Source: Cheilinus undulatus (lineage: Eukaryota; Chordata; Actinopteri; Labriformes; Labridae). From it: a DNA stretch of 64,000 bases. Below, one piece after another: positions 47,301-58,320 of this stretch. The stretch is from contig NC_054877.1 of the NCBI RefSeq assembly GCF_018320785.1, positions 41,376,151-41,440,150 of the forward strand, given 5' to 3'. The stretch's first letter is position 1. Each line of letters starts with the position of its first letter. Below the pieces are notes generated by a model. The model searched no databases. It was given only the letters and a program-made list of their open reading frames with translations, and was not told where the DNA came from. A program made the translations under genes and the position numbers.

Positions 47301-50300
47301 CTGACTTGGCTAAGTCATTCACTAGTGTCTAGTGTAATTTCGCCCTCATCTGTACCGCCATTTATGTATATCACTTGCAGTGCTAGATAAATTCAGCGTT
47401 TGCATTTCCCACCTGTAGTTTGATGTCAGAGGAAATGGCAGTTGTGTAAATGTGTTGAATATAGTAATGTCTTACCTTTCGCCAGGTTGACGATGCACTT
47501 CCCACTCATTTCTGTGGTTTCTCCATTGACAAACACATCTTTAAACTAAGGAAAAGGAAACCTAAGCAATTAGTTAAAGAAAAACACAGAAGCAGCTACA
47601 GCAGTTAATGAATGTTTGTTAGGTAGGCGCCTACCTTAGGATTTATCCCCTGTGGTGCTTCTTTCTCAATTACCAACTCTGACACCAACTCTGTCTGTAC
47701 CGCTCCCGGCCACAGGCTGACAGAAACCACTCCCCGACTTCTCAGCTCATGAGCCATGTCTGCTGCCAGCCTGTCACACTGGAAACAAACCACGAAACAA
47801 AACAGGTTTTTTATCACACTGATCTAAAAACACAGAACATCTATCTAGGTTAAACATGATCAAATAAATGTAGTGAACTTACAGCTGCTTTGCCAACACC
47901 ATATGCCACATTGAAGAGATACCGAAGCCCCCCAAATGAGGAAATGGTGACTATCAAACCCTGACCTTGGGCAACCATCAGTCGGGATGCATACACTGAG
48001 AAGACGTAGTGTCCCCTGTCAGATAAATGAAACTGCATGTTAGTCATCCTTTTCTGTTTGGTTTTAAACAATCAATACAAGTGAATCCAGCATGACTTAC
48101 AGTTAACATTGTCATCATTGTGGTATTTATTTATGTGTTTTCAAAACATTTCCACAGAAGCACAAAATTCTTGACTCACAGCTAAAATATGCTGAGTAAC
48201 AGCATGTAACAAGAAATGTGTTACCAGACATCAGAAATGATTCAGCTGTTTGTTGACAATGACTCAGGAGACATATCAGACATGACGTAGCACAAAGCAT
48301 ACCTGAGGCCTGTGTTGTTGATCCAATCCCAAATGTTAGGGTCGGTTTCCCAGAACTTTTTCCCCATGCTGTCAAAGATGGCCTGGAATAGCAAGTCATG
48401 ATAAGAGTTAGAAGAGGTGCAAAAGAGGCAGAGTGCACTAGAAAGGCAGAGTCAAGATGGTTGGATTTCTATGTTTTCACTTGTGGACTTTGCAGGAACC
48501 TCAACAAATTGTACAAACCCTTAAAGTCTAACTTAAGAGGCCCCAAGTGGACAGTTTGCAGACTTTGAAAGGGGTGTGGACTTAGGGCCTGTGTCCATTA
48601 ACTACTTTTTTGCACTGGCAGTACTCAACCTCAATCTCAGAGTGCGTCTCATTGGTGGTTAGTGTTGCTTGGTAAGGAAAGTTGGCTTCATTATTTGACT
48701 TTATTGTCTGTAGGGCTGAACGTTTTGGGAAAATAATCTTATTGTGATTTTTCTCCCCAATATTGTGATTTGAAATGCAATTATTTCTAAAGTTCCTCAT
48801 CTTATGTATTTTTTAACAAACACATGCAATTAATCATTCTATATTATAACCAAGACAATATTAGATCAAACAAGGGCTTAGTAGTTTTAACCTAATTTTA
48901 TATCTAATTGTGATGATTTTGACTTGTATTGTAAATCGGACATGAATTCTTGTATTGAAGGGGGGATAAATTTGATGTCATTTTCATATTCAGTAAGAAA
49001 AACCTACAAAAATGAAGAAAGGATTTTTTTGTAGACTATTCTTTAAAAATGGCACTTGAATGATTGCATGGCATGGTTGAACTGCAAAGTTTGCTTCCTC
49101 TCTTGGAGAGACATGACAAGACTTGACTTTTTAAATTTCATTGATCTGCATTATGATGTTATTTTAGCAATGTCAATGCACATTTTACAGTCTACTGTGA
49201 AACTAAGACTAAATCAGATGAATCACTTCAGACAAAATAAAATTAACAGCCTTTACACTGTAAAATTAAATGCCACACAGAAAAATAAATCTTGCCTTTG
49301 AGTCATGTAACACTAAGCTCTGGCTTCACTAGAGCTAAAGAAAAAAAATCCCTGAGATATAAAGTGTCTATCAGACCGTGATAAACAATGAGTGCCAATG
49401 GGCTTTGGGACTGCTTTGCTTTATACCTTTAACTGTTTCATGACAGTGCAGCACACCTACCTGTACCCCAGCGTAGGCATTGTTGACCAAGATGTCTAGT
49501 CGGCCATTCTGTTCTTCTTTGATCCGCTCAAACAGATTTTCAATGTCTTTATCTTTTGTAGAGTCACAGATAACTGGCACACAGTTTCCACCCCTCTCTG
49601 TAACCTGTTTAGAGAACAAACAGAGCTGTGAACCATGACAACAAATACTAGCTGAAACTCTTACAGGACAAGAATACATCATTTTCAAGTCATGCACCAG
49701 TTAAACACTAAGGAGAGAGAGGGAGGGATTTTGTATTTTCATGAATTACAACTTTAAGCATCAACACTGGTAAATTTACATTAGATACAGGGCTGCACAA
49801 TACTCGCAAAAATGATTTCAAAGATACAGAGAATCCAATCAAAAATGAAAATAAGCAAAAATTTAAGCATGTGTATTTGCTAAAACTCAGTTTTTATGTC
49901 TGTCTGCTGTTTCTTTTGTTTTACACAATACTTTTCTTATCTATCATACCACTCATAGCCAAAACCAGCATTACTATTTAGTGGGAAATCATGCTCATGT
50001 TACAATAACATTGCCATTAGGGGTGCACAATACTATTGGCATTATATTGGTTTTGGCAGACATTAGCTTAACAAGTCTGTAGATAAGAAAAAAAAACATT
50101 TCTTCCAATATTTACACCCAATATTTTGACTGAAAAATCTGTCTGGATCAGCTGTAAATATTGTATGAACAAATAAGTTTATGTAGATTTCGGCTGAACC
50201 AACAGACCCCTGTCAGCTGAAGTCTTTTTCTTTATTCAGCAACATTTTTTACACCTTAAAGTGTGTTTTCAGGACTGAAATATGTTACTTTCTTCATCCT

Positions 50301-50614
50301 CAAACTTATAATTTTTTGTAAATTTGTGTGTTTTCAGGAGTAGGGTTAAGGTCTGAAGTACAATTAAATATCAGTATTATATCGGCATTCAGACATCAGC
50401 AAATTGTGCAGCCCCAATTAGATAACGATTTGATATCACCCTGACTCGGCACAAAAGCTCAAAAAGTCACCTCTGCAGCCGTCTTTTTCAGGGTGCTCTC
50501 CTGTCGTCCTGTGATGTAGACTGTGGCTCCTGCCTCAGACAGCTGGAGAGCTATTCCCTTGCCAATACCTCTGGAGGCACCTGTTACTACACACACCCAA
50601 CCAGACAAGGCCAT
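44370..50614 (-). CDS. dhrs1: Dehydrogenase/reductase SDR family member 1
   Basis: DHRS1 is an NADPH-dependent short-chain dehydrogenase of the endoplasmic reticulum that reduces steroid and xenobiotic carbonyls. Eight coding exons on the minus strand: 50471-50614, 49461-49604, 48303-48382, 47883-48015, 47635-47778, 47476-47545, 44603-44683 and 44370-44506. They give 310 aa, against 313 in human. The Rossmann cofactor motif TGASRGIG is at 11-18 and NNAYAG marks strand 4. The catalytic Ser is in the TISS segment (about 148-149), with Tyr161 and Lys165 in YGVGK. The family signature CDLARRYGLRDIDGRSV and the C-terminal membrane-associating segment (WLSVVVPSFIRVPRFIL) are present. A non-coding first exon probably ends at 51408 (AAG|GTGACG on the minus strand). 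Introns contain two Tc1-like remnants. Confidence 0.96.
44953..46261 (-). mobile_element. Tc1/mariner-type transposon (TTGGGACG family)
   Basis: The left end TACAACCCAAATTCTAAAGA with GTTGGGACGCTGTGTAAAAT, and the right end TTTACAAAGTGCCCCAACTT with GGAAACGGGGTTTTA, form inverted repeats. The minus strand (45560-45751) encodes a transposase piece (EAKWKTVLWSGESKFEFLF) around the DES/GES catalytic region. Other parts are broken by stops. At about 1.3 kb the element is near full length but inactive. It lies in a dhrs1 intron. Confidence 0.82.
46790..47330 (-). mobile_element. Tc1-like transposase remnant
   Basis: The block starting GGGATTTAAGTCAGGGCTTT and CAGGCCAGTC (46780-46810), together with ACCACCATGTTTCACTGTGG (about 47031) and TTTGGTCTCTTCCGACCAAA (about 47131), matches the reverse strand of fish Tc1-like transposase genes (DLNPI, then a glycine-rich GGGN segment, then SDQTKL). 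Terminal repeats are not evident. The copy is decayed. Confidence 0.65.
48383..49460. other. dhrs1 intron with hAT end fragment
   Basis: Within this intron, TAGGGCTGAACGTTTTGGGA (48713) followed by AATCTTATTGTGATTTTTCT and TTCCTCATCTTATGTATTTT reads as the reverse-oriented right arm of the element family at 35796-36283. Its other end is missing. The remainder (49000-49460) shows no recognised feature. Confidence 0.55.
49791..50415. mobile_element. Miniature element(s) with GGGCTGCACAAT ends
   Basis: CAGGGCTGCACAATACTCGC (49791) and AAATTGTGCAGCCCC (about 50401-50415) form inverted ends. A second similar end, GGGGTGCACAATACTATTGG, occurs at 50020. The interior from 50190 shares ordered blocks with 11590-11850 and 52845-53055. 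Either one element has an internal duplicate end or a smaller one is nested. No 8-bp duplication was found. Confidence 0.6.
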
Positions 50615-50619
50615 GTTCT

Positions 50620-52250
50620 CTGGGGAGAAAAAAAACACCTGCAATAAGCAGTGCTATCAGATATACCACATGTATCATTAAACAGATGTGGGTTACGATG
50701 ACCAAAGGTGAACAGCGTAAGGAAATAATTATTTTCCAGCATGGTTGCATAGCAGGAAAAAGACTGTCTCCACCTACTGTCCATGGTTCAGTTGAAACTA
50801 GAGAAGCTGACTTATCTTGCACAATAATTTCGATGTATCGTTGACTTTAGATATTGATTACGTCATAAGGACAGTATCAGCGTGTGATTATTGTCCTAAA
50901 TCAAGGCTGTACACTTATATTATTTTCAAAGCAAGCTAAAGTGAAAGAAGAGAAAAGAGAAATACAACACAAAACTATTACAAAAAAAATCGATAGACAG
51001 CTGTTTAGTCTCTAGGGTTCTTATGTAACTAGTTTCTTTTATTTATTTAATAAATTTTCTTATTCTACTGGCTAGTCTATCTCGTCATTTTTGGTCTATG
51101 AACTAAAAATTTTTATGGCTTAATCTATAAAAACATGTGATACTTTCTCCCTGAAACAGTAGTCTTGCTGATGTTATAAACTTCTCGTTAAAAATTAGTT
51201 TGGCATGACGGCAAGAAGATTTCATAACGAGAAAGATTCAGAGTAAGCCAAAAGTCTGTCCAGAGAGATGGCGATTCGTTTTAAGATTCCAATAAAATAT
51301 AATGTAAGTAAAGCATGTGTATTTTGAAATAATTAACACAACAGATATGCTTAAATTATATATTAAAAAGTACACACTTGGTTCATTTGCATAAAAAACA
51401 TCGTCACCTTATTCTTCAGAAAGCGCTGGATCCTGTTTGCCGAGTCCCGATTCTAGTTTGCTAAACCCTGACGAGGAAGAGTCCCAGCAGAAATGTCACG
51501 GCTGGTGTGTGCAGCAGTTATTATATCTGACAGCCGTGGATCGAGCTCCAACAATGTGAACTATGTTACAGTTACACGGCTATCAAATCAACCTTTCAAT
51601 CGTATTCTCGCGAGAACATGATAAATCACACAGAGAGCGTGGTTTCCAAGAGACGCTGAGGGTTCACTGCGGCTAACTTCGTCTTTCGCTTGTATTCCTT
51701 TAGGAAAGCCTGGAAAAACACCGTAGTTATTTATTTTAAAGTTTGTACCCACACATCTTTAATTTAGGCTTATAAATGCTGCCACTGCCGTTTTCTGCGC
51801 ACAAAATATTTTTAAAAGGTGAAATATTGGTGTTACGTTTCAATAATACGCCCTAATGAGCTTACTTACAAGTAGCATCCCCATCCAAACGCAACTGGTG
51901 GTTTTGCGTTTTGTTGTACACAGATTACAAAAAGGGATATCTGTAGGTGTAAATTATAATGAATACTCCAGATACAGTGAACTATCTTTACTGGGACTGT
52001 TGAAGGCGATCTTTGGTTTAGACGCATGATGGCGCCATAGTCCACCAAAATATGAAAGTGGCGCTCATGAAGTAGATGATGATTCAAGAAATGGTTAGTT
52101 AAAATAATTCAAGTAAGATCAACGCTGTTATTAAATAAATATAAATGCTGTTATTCATCTTTCTAGTTGTGAAGGAATTTAAGATGTATGAAACAGGAAT
52201 GCTTACTCTTCTTCTCTTTGATGAAACTTAAATGAGTCTTTTTTCCCCCT
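50620..52250 (-). other. dhrs1 5' region, promoter and spacer
   Basis: Holds the first dhrs1 intron and a likely untranslated exon beginning at 51408 and extending to roughly 51480. CpG-bearing sequence follows (TCGTATTCTCGCGAGAACAT near 51600). The TCTCGCGAGA palindrome at about 51605 is a known core promoter motif in vertebrates. AT-rich spacer follows with no further gene recognised. Confidence 0.55.
51605..51614. promoter_or_regulatory. TCTCGCGAGA palindromic promoter motif
   Basis: A perfect 10-bp TCTCGCGAGA palindrome (the M8 or ZBTB33/BANP-type element found in CpG-island promoters) lies about 130 bases upstream of the presumed dhrs1 first exon. It fits a housekeeping promoter for dhrs1. 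Assignment rests on the motif alone. Confidence 0.6.
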
Positions 52251-52269
52251 ACCCCATTGTACTAACCAC

Positions 52270-53545
52270 AGTTCTAATGAAGTTGAGTTAAATATGAACA
52301 AAAAAGTGATTTGCAAATCTATTTGCACCCCATATCCAATTGAATACAGTATAAAGCATAGATATTAAATGTTCAGAATGGTAGGCTTCTTTATTTTTTA
52401 AAAAATCCATACACATTCTGGATTTGACCCCTGTATCACGTTCCATAAATGTTGGGACGGGACAAGAAAAGACTGGAAAAGTTGTGGAATGTTACAAAAC
52501 AAACAAAAAAACAAACAAAAAAACACTGAGAACATCCAAAGGTAAGTAGATTGGTTTCTAATGATAGTACCATGACTAAATATAAAAAAACTCATGAAAG
52601 ACTCAGCTGTTTACAATCAACAATGGTGCAAGGTTCTCCAATTTGTGAAAGACTATATGGGCGAATAAATAGGGAGGCTCAATATTAATAGCATGATATC
52701 AGTTAAAAAAAAAAAAAAAAAGTAGATTATTGGTTTTGGCTGGCAGGAACATTCATGCTAATATTTACAATCAATATTTTTGCTATAAAAATCTGTAAAT
52801 ATTGCAAAACAAATAAGTAAGTGAAGTTTTAGGCTGCATCAACAGACCTACATCAGCTGGGGTCTTATTTGTTATTCATCATTCCTTACACTTTAAAGTC
52901 TATTTTAAGAACTTAATTGTTATCATTAGTTCAACCTCAAACCTTGATTTGTGTGTTTTAAGGACTGAAGTTTTAGGTCTGAACTATGTTTAAATAACGG
53001 TATCTGCTAAAACTACTTTGTGAATATCAGCATATTGGATATGGTGCATCCCTAAAAAAGTCTAATAGTTTATGAACAATGTTCCTCAAGAATTTTGTCA
53101 TGAGCAATTCATAATATCAACATAAGGTTCAGAGAATCTGGAGTATTCTCTGCCCAAAGAATGCCAAAAGCGAATGGCTGTGACCTTCAGTCCTTCAGGG
53201 TCACTGCAGTGGCAGGCATTCTGTGATGGATGTGGACCCAGGAACACTCGGGAAAACTCTTAACGTCACTACATCTACAGTTCTAAGTTGAGAATCCCGT
53301 ACAAAGTGAAAGCCATACACCAACATCCAGAGGCGCCCTTAAATTATGCAGGCCAGAGTTCATCTGAGATGGACTGACCTGAAAGGGGAAAGTGTGCTGT
53401 GGTCTGATGAGTCCAAATAAAAGTCTTTTGAGCTAAAAAGGAATAGAAGTGTCCAGGTTGTAATCAGTGCAAAGTTAGAGTGTTTGGGCAGAAGAAACAA
53501 CAATACAGAGTTACAGTGTCTGTGAAGTCAGACGGTGTGACGCAG
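52270..53545 (+). mobile_element. Tc1/mariner-type transposon (TTGGGACG family) carrying an insertion
   Basis: The motifs TGATTTGCAAATCTATTTGC, AAATGTTGGGACGGGACAAG, TCAGAGAATCTGGAGTATTC, TCTGAGATGGACTGACCTGA and AAAGTGTGCTGTGGTCTGAT occur in the order seen in a common fish transposon. The last is the transposase DES region (VLWSDES). The gene is interrupted by a second element at about 52675-53056 and broken by several stops. It is the opposite orientation to the relative at 44953. Confidence 0.78.
52675..53056. mobile_element. Miniature element nested in the Tc1-like copy
   Basis: The segment from GGGAGGCTCAATATTAATAG to GGATATGGTGCATCCC interrupts the transposon sequence, which resumes at AAAGTCTAATAGTTTATGAA. 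It shares CATCAACAGACCTACATCAG and ACACTTTAAAGTCTATTTTA with the repeats at 11590 and 50190. It therefore inserted after the Tc1-like element. Confidence 0.7.
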
Positions 53546-54703
53546 TATCACAAGATAGCAAGGGTTACGTAAACAATCAGTGAGCTTGTTGTTTAAGGCG
53601 CCTCCAGCTGTCAGCATTTCTTAAGAAAGAGATAAGGTGTACTCCTTACACCAAAGAACTTCTTACTGACTGAGAACTTAGTTATTTGATGAGAAAGCGC
53701 CTGATTAAACAAAAGTAGCCAGTCTGCACCGACCACATCTAGGGATAGCCACCGACCAGGGCTCTGGGCTTGACTGGCTTCTTTGATGTTACTAGGAGGT
53801 TTTCTTACCACCATGGGTGAATTTTCTAAAAAAAATAATCAGATGGTTACTGGAATAAACTTGGACAAACTGGGTCAATTCAGAGCAGTGGATTGGTTTC
53901 CTGTTTCTCTTGCACTACCTCACACACTGGGTGGAATACAGCGAGAGAAAGATCTCATCTTAAGATGCTGGAGGCAGATCTCTTATGTATTCATTTGGGA
54001 GTCAAAAGTTTACAGACAAGAGCTATCCATTCTTATGTTTTTGTGAGGAGGGTGTTGAACTTAAGGGCTCAGTAGTGTTACTTACTCCTAGATGACCTGA
54101 CTGGGTTGTAAAGAGAAAAGTGCACATGTTTTTTGTAAGTGTGAAATCTTTGCCATGTATTACTCTAAAAATCTTTTGGTTATAGAGTAATTCTCTTAAA
54201 TGCCTCTGAATGTTACAAACATTACAAAAAACAAAAATGTAAAATTGTTTTAAGTGCTAGAACAATAATTTTATCCTCTTCTCCAAGTAATGTCAGTGAT
54301 TTTAATTAATAAGGAAAATAATTTAAACACCCAAAAGGAAAAACATGTTAAATCTGTCCCAGTAGCACAGCTTTATTCATAATAAAAATTATTAAGCAAA
54401 AAATGATTTAACTTTATTTAAAAAGTGGAATAGTGAAAGACATAGCCATTGAGAGGCCAGTGAAGAAAACAGAATAAAAACAGCTTATATGAGCACACGC
54501 CTCCGTTCTCACAACAAAATTATTAAACTCCAACATTTCCCTTAGACCATTTTCACACGACAACTATTTTTCAACTGACACAGTCGGGTCAGGGGCTGAG
54601 ATGCTGCAACATGAAGTCAATGCAAAACTACAAACAATGCATTTTTTGTGTGTGTCCACTTGCTTTAGATGCCCTATTAAAACCTATATAAAAAGGCCAT
54701 CTT
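53546..54703. other. Spacer without recognised gene
   Basis: AT-rich spacer. An open frame at 53783-54046 has no domain features and its composition does not suggest a protein. Nothing else was recognised. Confidence 0.45.
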
Positions 54704-54900
54704 TGGGGCACAGATGGCTTTGCGGTTAGGTCGCACCCCATGTATAAGGGCAGCCAGGGTTCAAGTTCAGCCAGTGGCTCCTTTCCCACATGTCTCTCCC
54801 CCACTCTCTCATCCCCATTTCCAACTCTATCTACAGTCCTCCTGAATAAAGGCATAAAAAGCCCAAAAATGTATCTTAAAAAAAATCTAATGACCATCTT
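54697..54900 (+). mobile_element. tRNA-derived SINE
   Basis: A tRNA-like head (GGCTTTGCGGTTAGGTCGCA as box A region, GGTTCAAGTTC as box B) is followed by TGGCTCCTTTCCCACATGTC, CCCCCACTCTCTCATCCC and the tail AATAAAGGCATAAAAAGCCC plus an A-run. This is the standard layout of a common percomorph SINE. CCATCTT on both sides (54697-54703 and 54894-54900) is the likely target duplication. Confidence 0.85.
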
Positions 54901-54964
54901 CACAGCAGAAATAAACATGATTAAAGCCAGGGGGAAAGTAAAATGGTCAGTTTTTCTTTTGTAA

Positions 54965-55782
54965 ACACTCTGCAGGATGATTTTTTTTTTATTAACTGAT
55001 CTTATTTGGTAGTAATAAGACTAAGACTTAGTATGACTATGGCAGTGCTGATCTGACTGACAGATGGGCACCTTGTAGATGCTTGCCAGGCGACTTAAGG
55101 CATTAACGCCACCTCTTTGACTGCAGAAAGAATTTGTAACATGCTGACGGTCGTAATTAAGCTTCCAAACTCTGCCTCAGTATCTAAACTACTGCAGTTT
55201 TCAAACAAACAAATCGTTCTTATATCCCCACATTTAGAGTAATCACCAACTGAGAAACAATAAAGAGTTAAAATCCGATGGGACGCTCAGTATAACAAAA
55301 GGAACTTTAAACTCATTGTCCACATTAATATACAGACATATGCTTTAGTAACAGCCTGACTGTTTGATTTGACAGGAAGGGAATTACATCTGATAGCCTC
55401 TGAGCTAGCTCAGAGGTGGTTGAATGCCAACATTTTCTCTTGTCTATAGTAGTTAATATGTTTTGAAATGTATTGACTTTACTTGAAATACAGCCCATAC
55501 CCCAGCTGACTTACAGTACATTGGTTTTTCAGTCACTGATCTGTAAGCAGTAGAAGACTTGAAACCTGGCACACAGTAGTTGGTCATCAGAGAAGCAATG
55601 GACCGTCCAACTTTGACTGTATCGTCAGGAACATGGCTGCCATGTGAATATGGTCCATCAGTAACACAAACATTTCTCTGGAGAGAACTATCTCAAACTT
55701 AACACACCTTATCCACAACTTATATCCTCTTCAACACATTTTGTTTTATTTTCTTGAATTTCTACCATGGGGTAAACTATGC
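54965..55782. other. 3' flank of the C14orf119-like gene
   Basis: No gene or repeat boundary was recognised. The part next to 55783 should contain the 3' UTR of the minus-strand gene. Confidence 0.45.
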
Positions 55783-57912
55783 TCAGTCTCTCCCTGCTGT
55801 TCCAGCTACACATCTGTAAAAATGGGCGACAAAAACTGGGTCCCATTCCTCCAGCATGTGCAGAAAATGGTTCCTCTCCTCCTCTCCCCAAGACTCGAAC
55901 CACTGGGTCCACAGGCGCAGCTGGCATTCAAAGATGTTTGGTAGTCTGTCTTTAACCTTGTCAGGGTAGAAAGAGAGAAAGCCAGTTAAACATAGGGAGA
56001 AAAAAACGACATAAATCACAGAAACTTTTTCCTTTTTTAAAATAAATAAGAATCTACTGTCTAACCAAATAATGGGTAAGAAAATATTTTTTATATCAGT
56101 ATAGTTTATGTAGGGTTAAAATAAGATTATACAATTATACTGACTTTATCTGGCCAATGTTAAGTGCAATGTTTAATAGTCTGTATTTAAAAAGCTAACA
56201 TTAATACAACTACTGGCCACAAGAAATCTATTTAAATGTTCAGTCTAAGTGGGGATTTAACATGTTTTTTTTTTTAGTTTAATTGATATAGAACCATATA
56301 TAACATTAGGAAAGTTTAAATCATATTTATACCTGTTTGATACCACGGCAATACAGCACCCTTTACTGGGTAATTCATTGTCTTTAATATGAAAATTTGC
56401 CAGCAAACTCCTGTCTAAACCTTGTCTACACTGCACAAATGCATTGGCAACATTTAGAAAAGTGAGTCAAAATGGCAAGACACGGTCATATGCCGGTTTG
56501 ACACATCAACTTAGGTCCTGTACTGCTCTGGTCTCCTGATGACCATCACCTAGGCCTCTGCCAGGCCCATGCACCATTTCTCATGGTACCTTCCCAGCTG
56601 ACCCCTCCATGATGCACACGGCCAGCCCTGAGGGTGGTCTAGTCCACCGGGGCCTGGGCATCCAGTCTAAGTGAGCTGGGTCAGGCGTGTGCGCCAGGGG
56701 CCTTCAGAAGTGCAGCTGCTGCTCTGGTATCCAGCAGACTATCCCTAGCTATCCCTGTGTTTTTCCAACAATATCCCAAAAATGCAGCAAGAGAAGGCAT
56801 CACAAAAGAATCTAGCCAGCACCTCTGGCCATCAGTCAACTTTAGTCCACATGTTCAGATGCCACGAGTGCCACAATGCCTTAGTCAGTGAACCCATTGC
56901 CCCATGCACACCCATTCTACACTCTTTTCAAAACGTTGCAAAAATATCCGTGCAATTTAGATAGTACTCTCTCTCTCTATTGATTGAATATATGACTGAA
57001 GATCTTGTATACCTTTTACAAACATGAAACATAGTTTTTCTATTTGAAACATACAATATATTTAAGCAATTATACTATGAGGCTAACAATATGACAGTTA
57101 ATCATTCTGATAACCATTTATTTGCATATCTACATTTATCAAAAGCCCTATTCACATTTGCACAAAATCAGGTAAATTCCCTGAATTGACCTGGGTGAGC
57201 TGCATGTGTGAATGCAAACTGCATGGTTTTTCATCCTGACTTTATCTTGAAATTTCCCTGCTGGCCCATCTCCTCCACCGCCCCACTGACTGGCAGAATA
57301 CCAGCATGTCCTGTTGTAAAAGATAAGTGTGTACAGGACATTTTCCAGGTAGGTTATCCTGACATTTTCCTGAAATGTTCAGGGTTGCATGAACCAGCAG
57401 TGCTGTGCATTGTCATTCAGCTAAAAAAAAAAAAAAAAAAAAAAAAAGGCTATAATTTTTGGTCTGTGTTGCCCAGCACCAGGAAGACTTACCTGAAGAG
57501 TACTGAGAGAATCTAGGAGGGTACAGACTTTCCCCGGCACAGCTTTCCCCAGAAGATCCTGCAGGAATCGCTCCCTCTGGGTGGCGGTCCAGCCCTTGAA
57601 CCAGCTCAGGACGCACCTCTGCTCCTGGAGGCTTACATAGGAGATTGGCACCGGTTCTCCCATATGACCTGTACTAGGTGAAGAGCAAGACAGTTTCTCA
57701 AGGCTTGGAGGGCTGACTACTCCCTGTGGAGCCGAAGGGAAGTCCTCCGGGCTGGGGGTGCCGTGGAAGCCGGTCCAGTGTTGTGTAGCCATGGAGGGTG
57801 ATACCTCCGTCGGACCTCTGAACCCGGAGTTATGGTTGAGTCTGAAGCCGTCAGTGGGCTGCGGTGGTTGCTGCGGAATTGAGGCTTGGTCGACATGACT
57901 GAACCACGACAT
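55783..57912 (-). CDS. C14orf119-family protein (DUF4508-type)
   Basis: This is the homologue of human C14orf119, a small conserved protein of unknown function. There are two exons on the minus strand: 57493-57912 (140 codons) and 55783-55956 (57 codons plus stop), joined by AAG acceptor and GTAAGT donor, giving 197 aa. The conserved core is two similar segments: WFKGWTATQRERFLQDLLGK in exon 1 and IFECQLRLWTQWFESWGEEE with FVAHFYRCVAGTAGRD in exon 2. Both match human (WFANWSGPQRERFLEDLV; FECQLHLWDQWFRGWAEQER; VAATAGKD). The N-terminal roughly 95 residues are Ser/Pro/Gln-rich, probably disordered, and longer than in the 140-aa human protein. The intron carries a dispersed repeat and an A24 run. 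Synteny with dhrs1 and homez supports orthology. Confidence 0.93.
56520..56960. repeat. Dispersed repeat, probably a LINE 3' fragment (copy 2)
   Basis: Related to 24340-24650: CCAGCTGACCCCTCCATGAT, CAATATCCCAAAAATGCAGC, GCATCACAAAAGAATCTAGC and CTCTGGCCATCAG. It is GC-richer than the surrounding intron. The family clade was not determined. Confidence 0.55.
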
Positions 57913-58320
57913 GGTTTGGAAAGATTGGTGTCTTTCGGTCCAGTAATCCAGTTATCCGTCTGCTTTGAGTTAATCAGCAATACCAGCTGCCGACAGAGAC
58001 TCTTCCAGTCTTTGGTAGCGTTAACATGAAGCTAAGCTATCGGTAACACCAACGTTCGAGTCAGAATTTAAAACTACGTTTTCAGATAGGTGTTTTAGCA
58101 TAAAAGGATATTAATTCCCAGCCTTTTCCGAAGTATGTCACCTTAATTTTAGCATATTTGAAAAGCTAGGTTGAACGGGGCAAACGTTAATCTTTCCATC
58201 AACCTATACAGGAAGAGACTATGATGTTGCGAACGCGGACGAGTCGGCTTTAAGAACTGACTCCTTTTATTGACGGGATCCGGTGTTTCGGTTAAAACAG
58301 CGACCATGGTAACTGGTACC
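57913..58320. promoter_or_regulatory. Promoter region of the C14orf119-like gene
   Basis: The sequence upstream of the start is CpG-bearing (GATGTTGCGAACGCGGACGA near 58222, GACGGGATCCGGTGTTTCGG near 58273). The transcription start was not resolved, and no opposing gene was identified. Confidence 0.4.

Noticed and set aside
54628-54964. Open frames on both strands near 54.7 kb
   Set aside because: They are translations of a tRNA-derived SINE.
57208-57516. Open frame with a Lys run, and the opposite-strand Phe-run frame
   Set aside because: The runs are translations of an A24 tract in the intron of the C14orf119-like gene.
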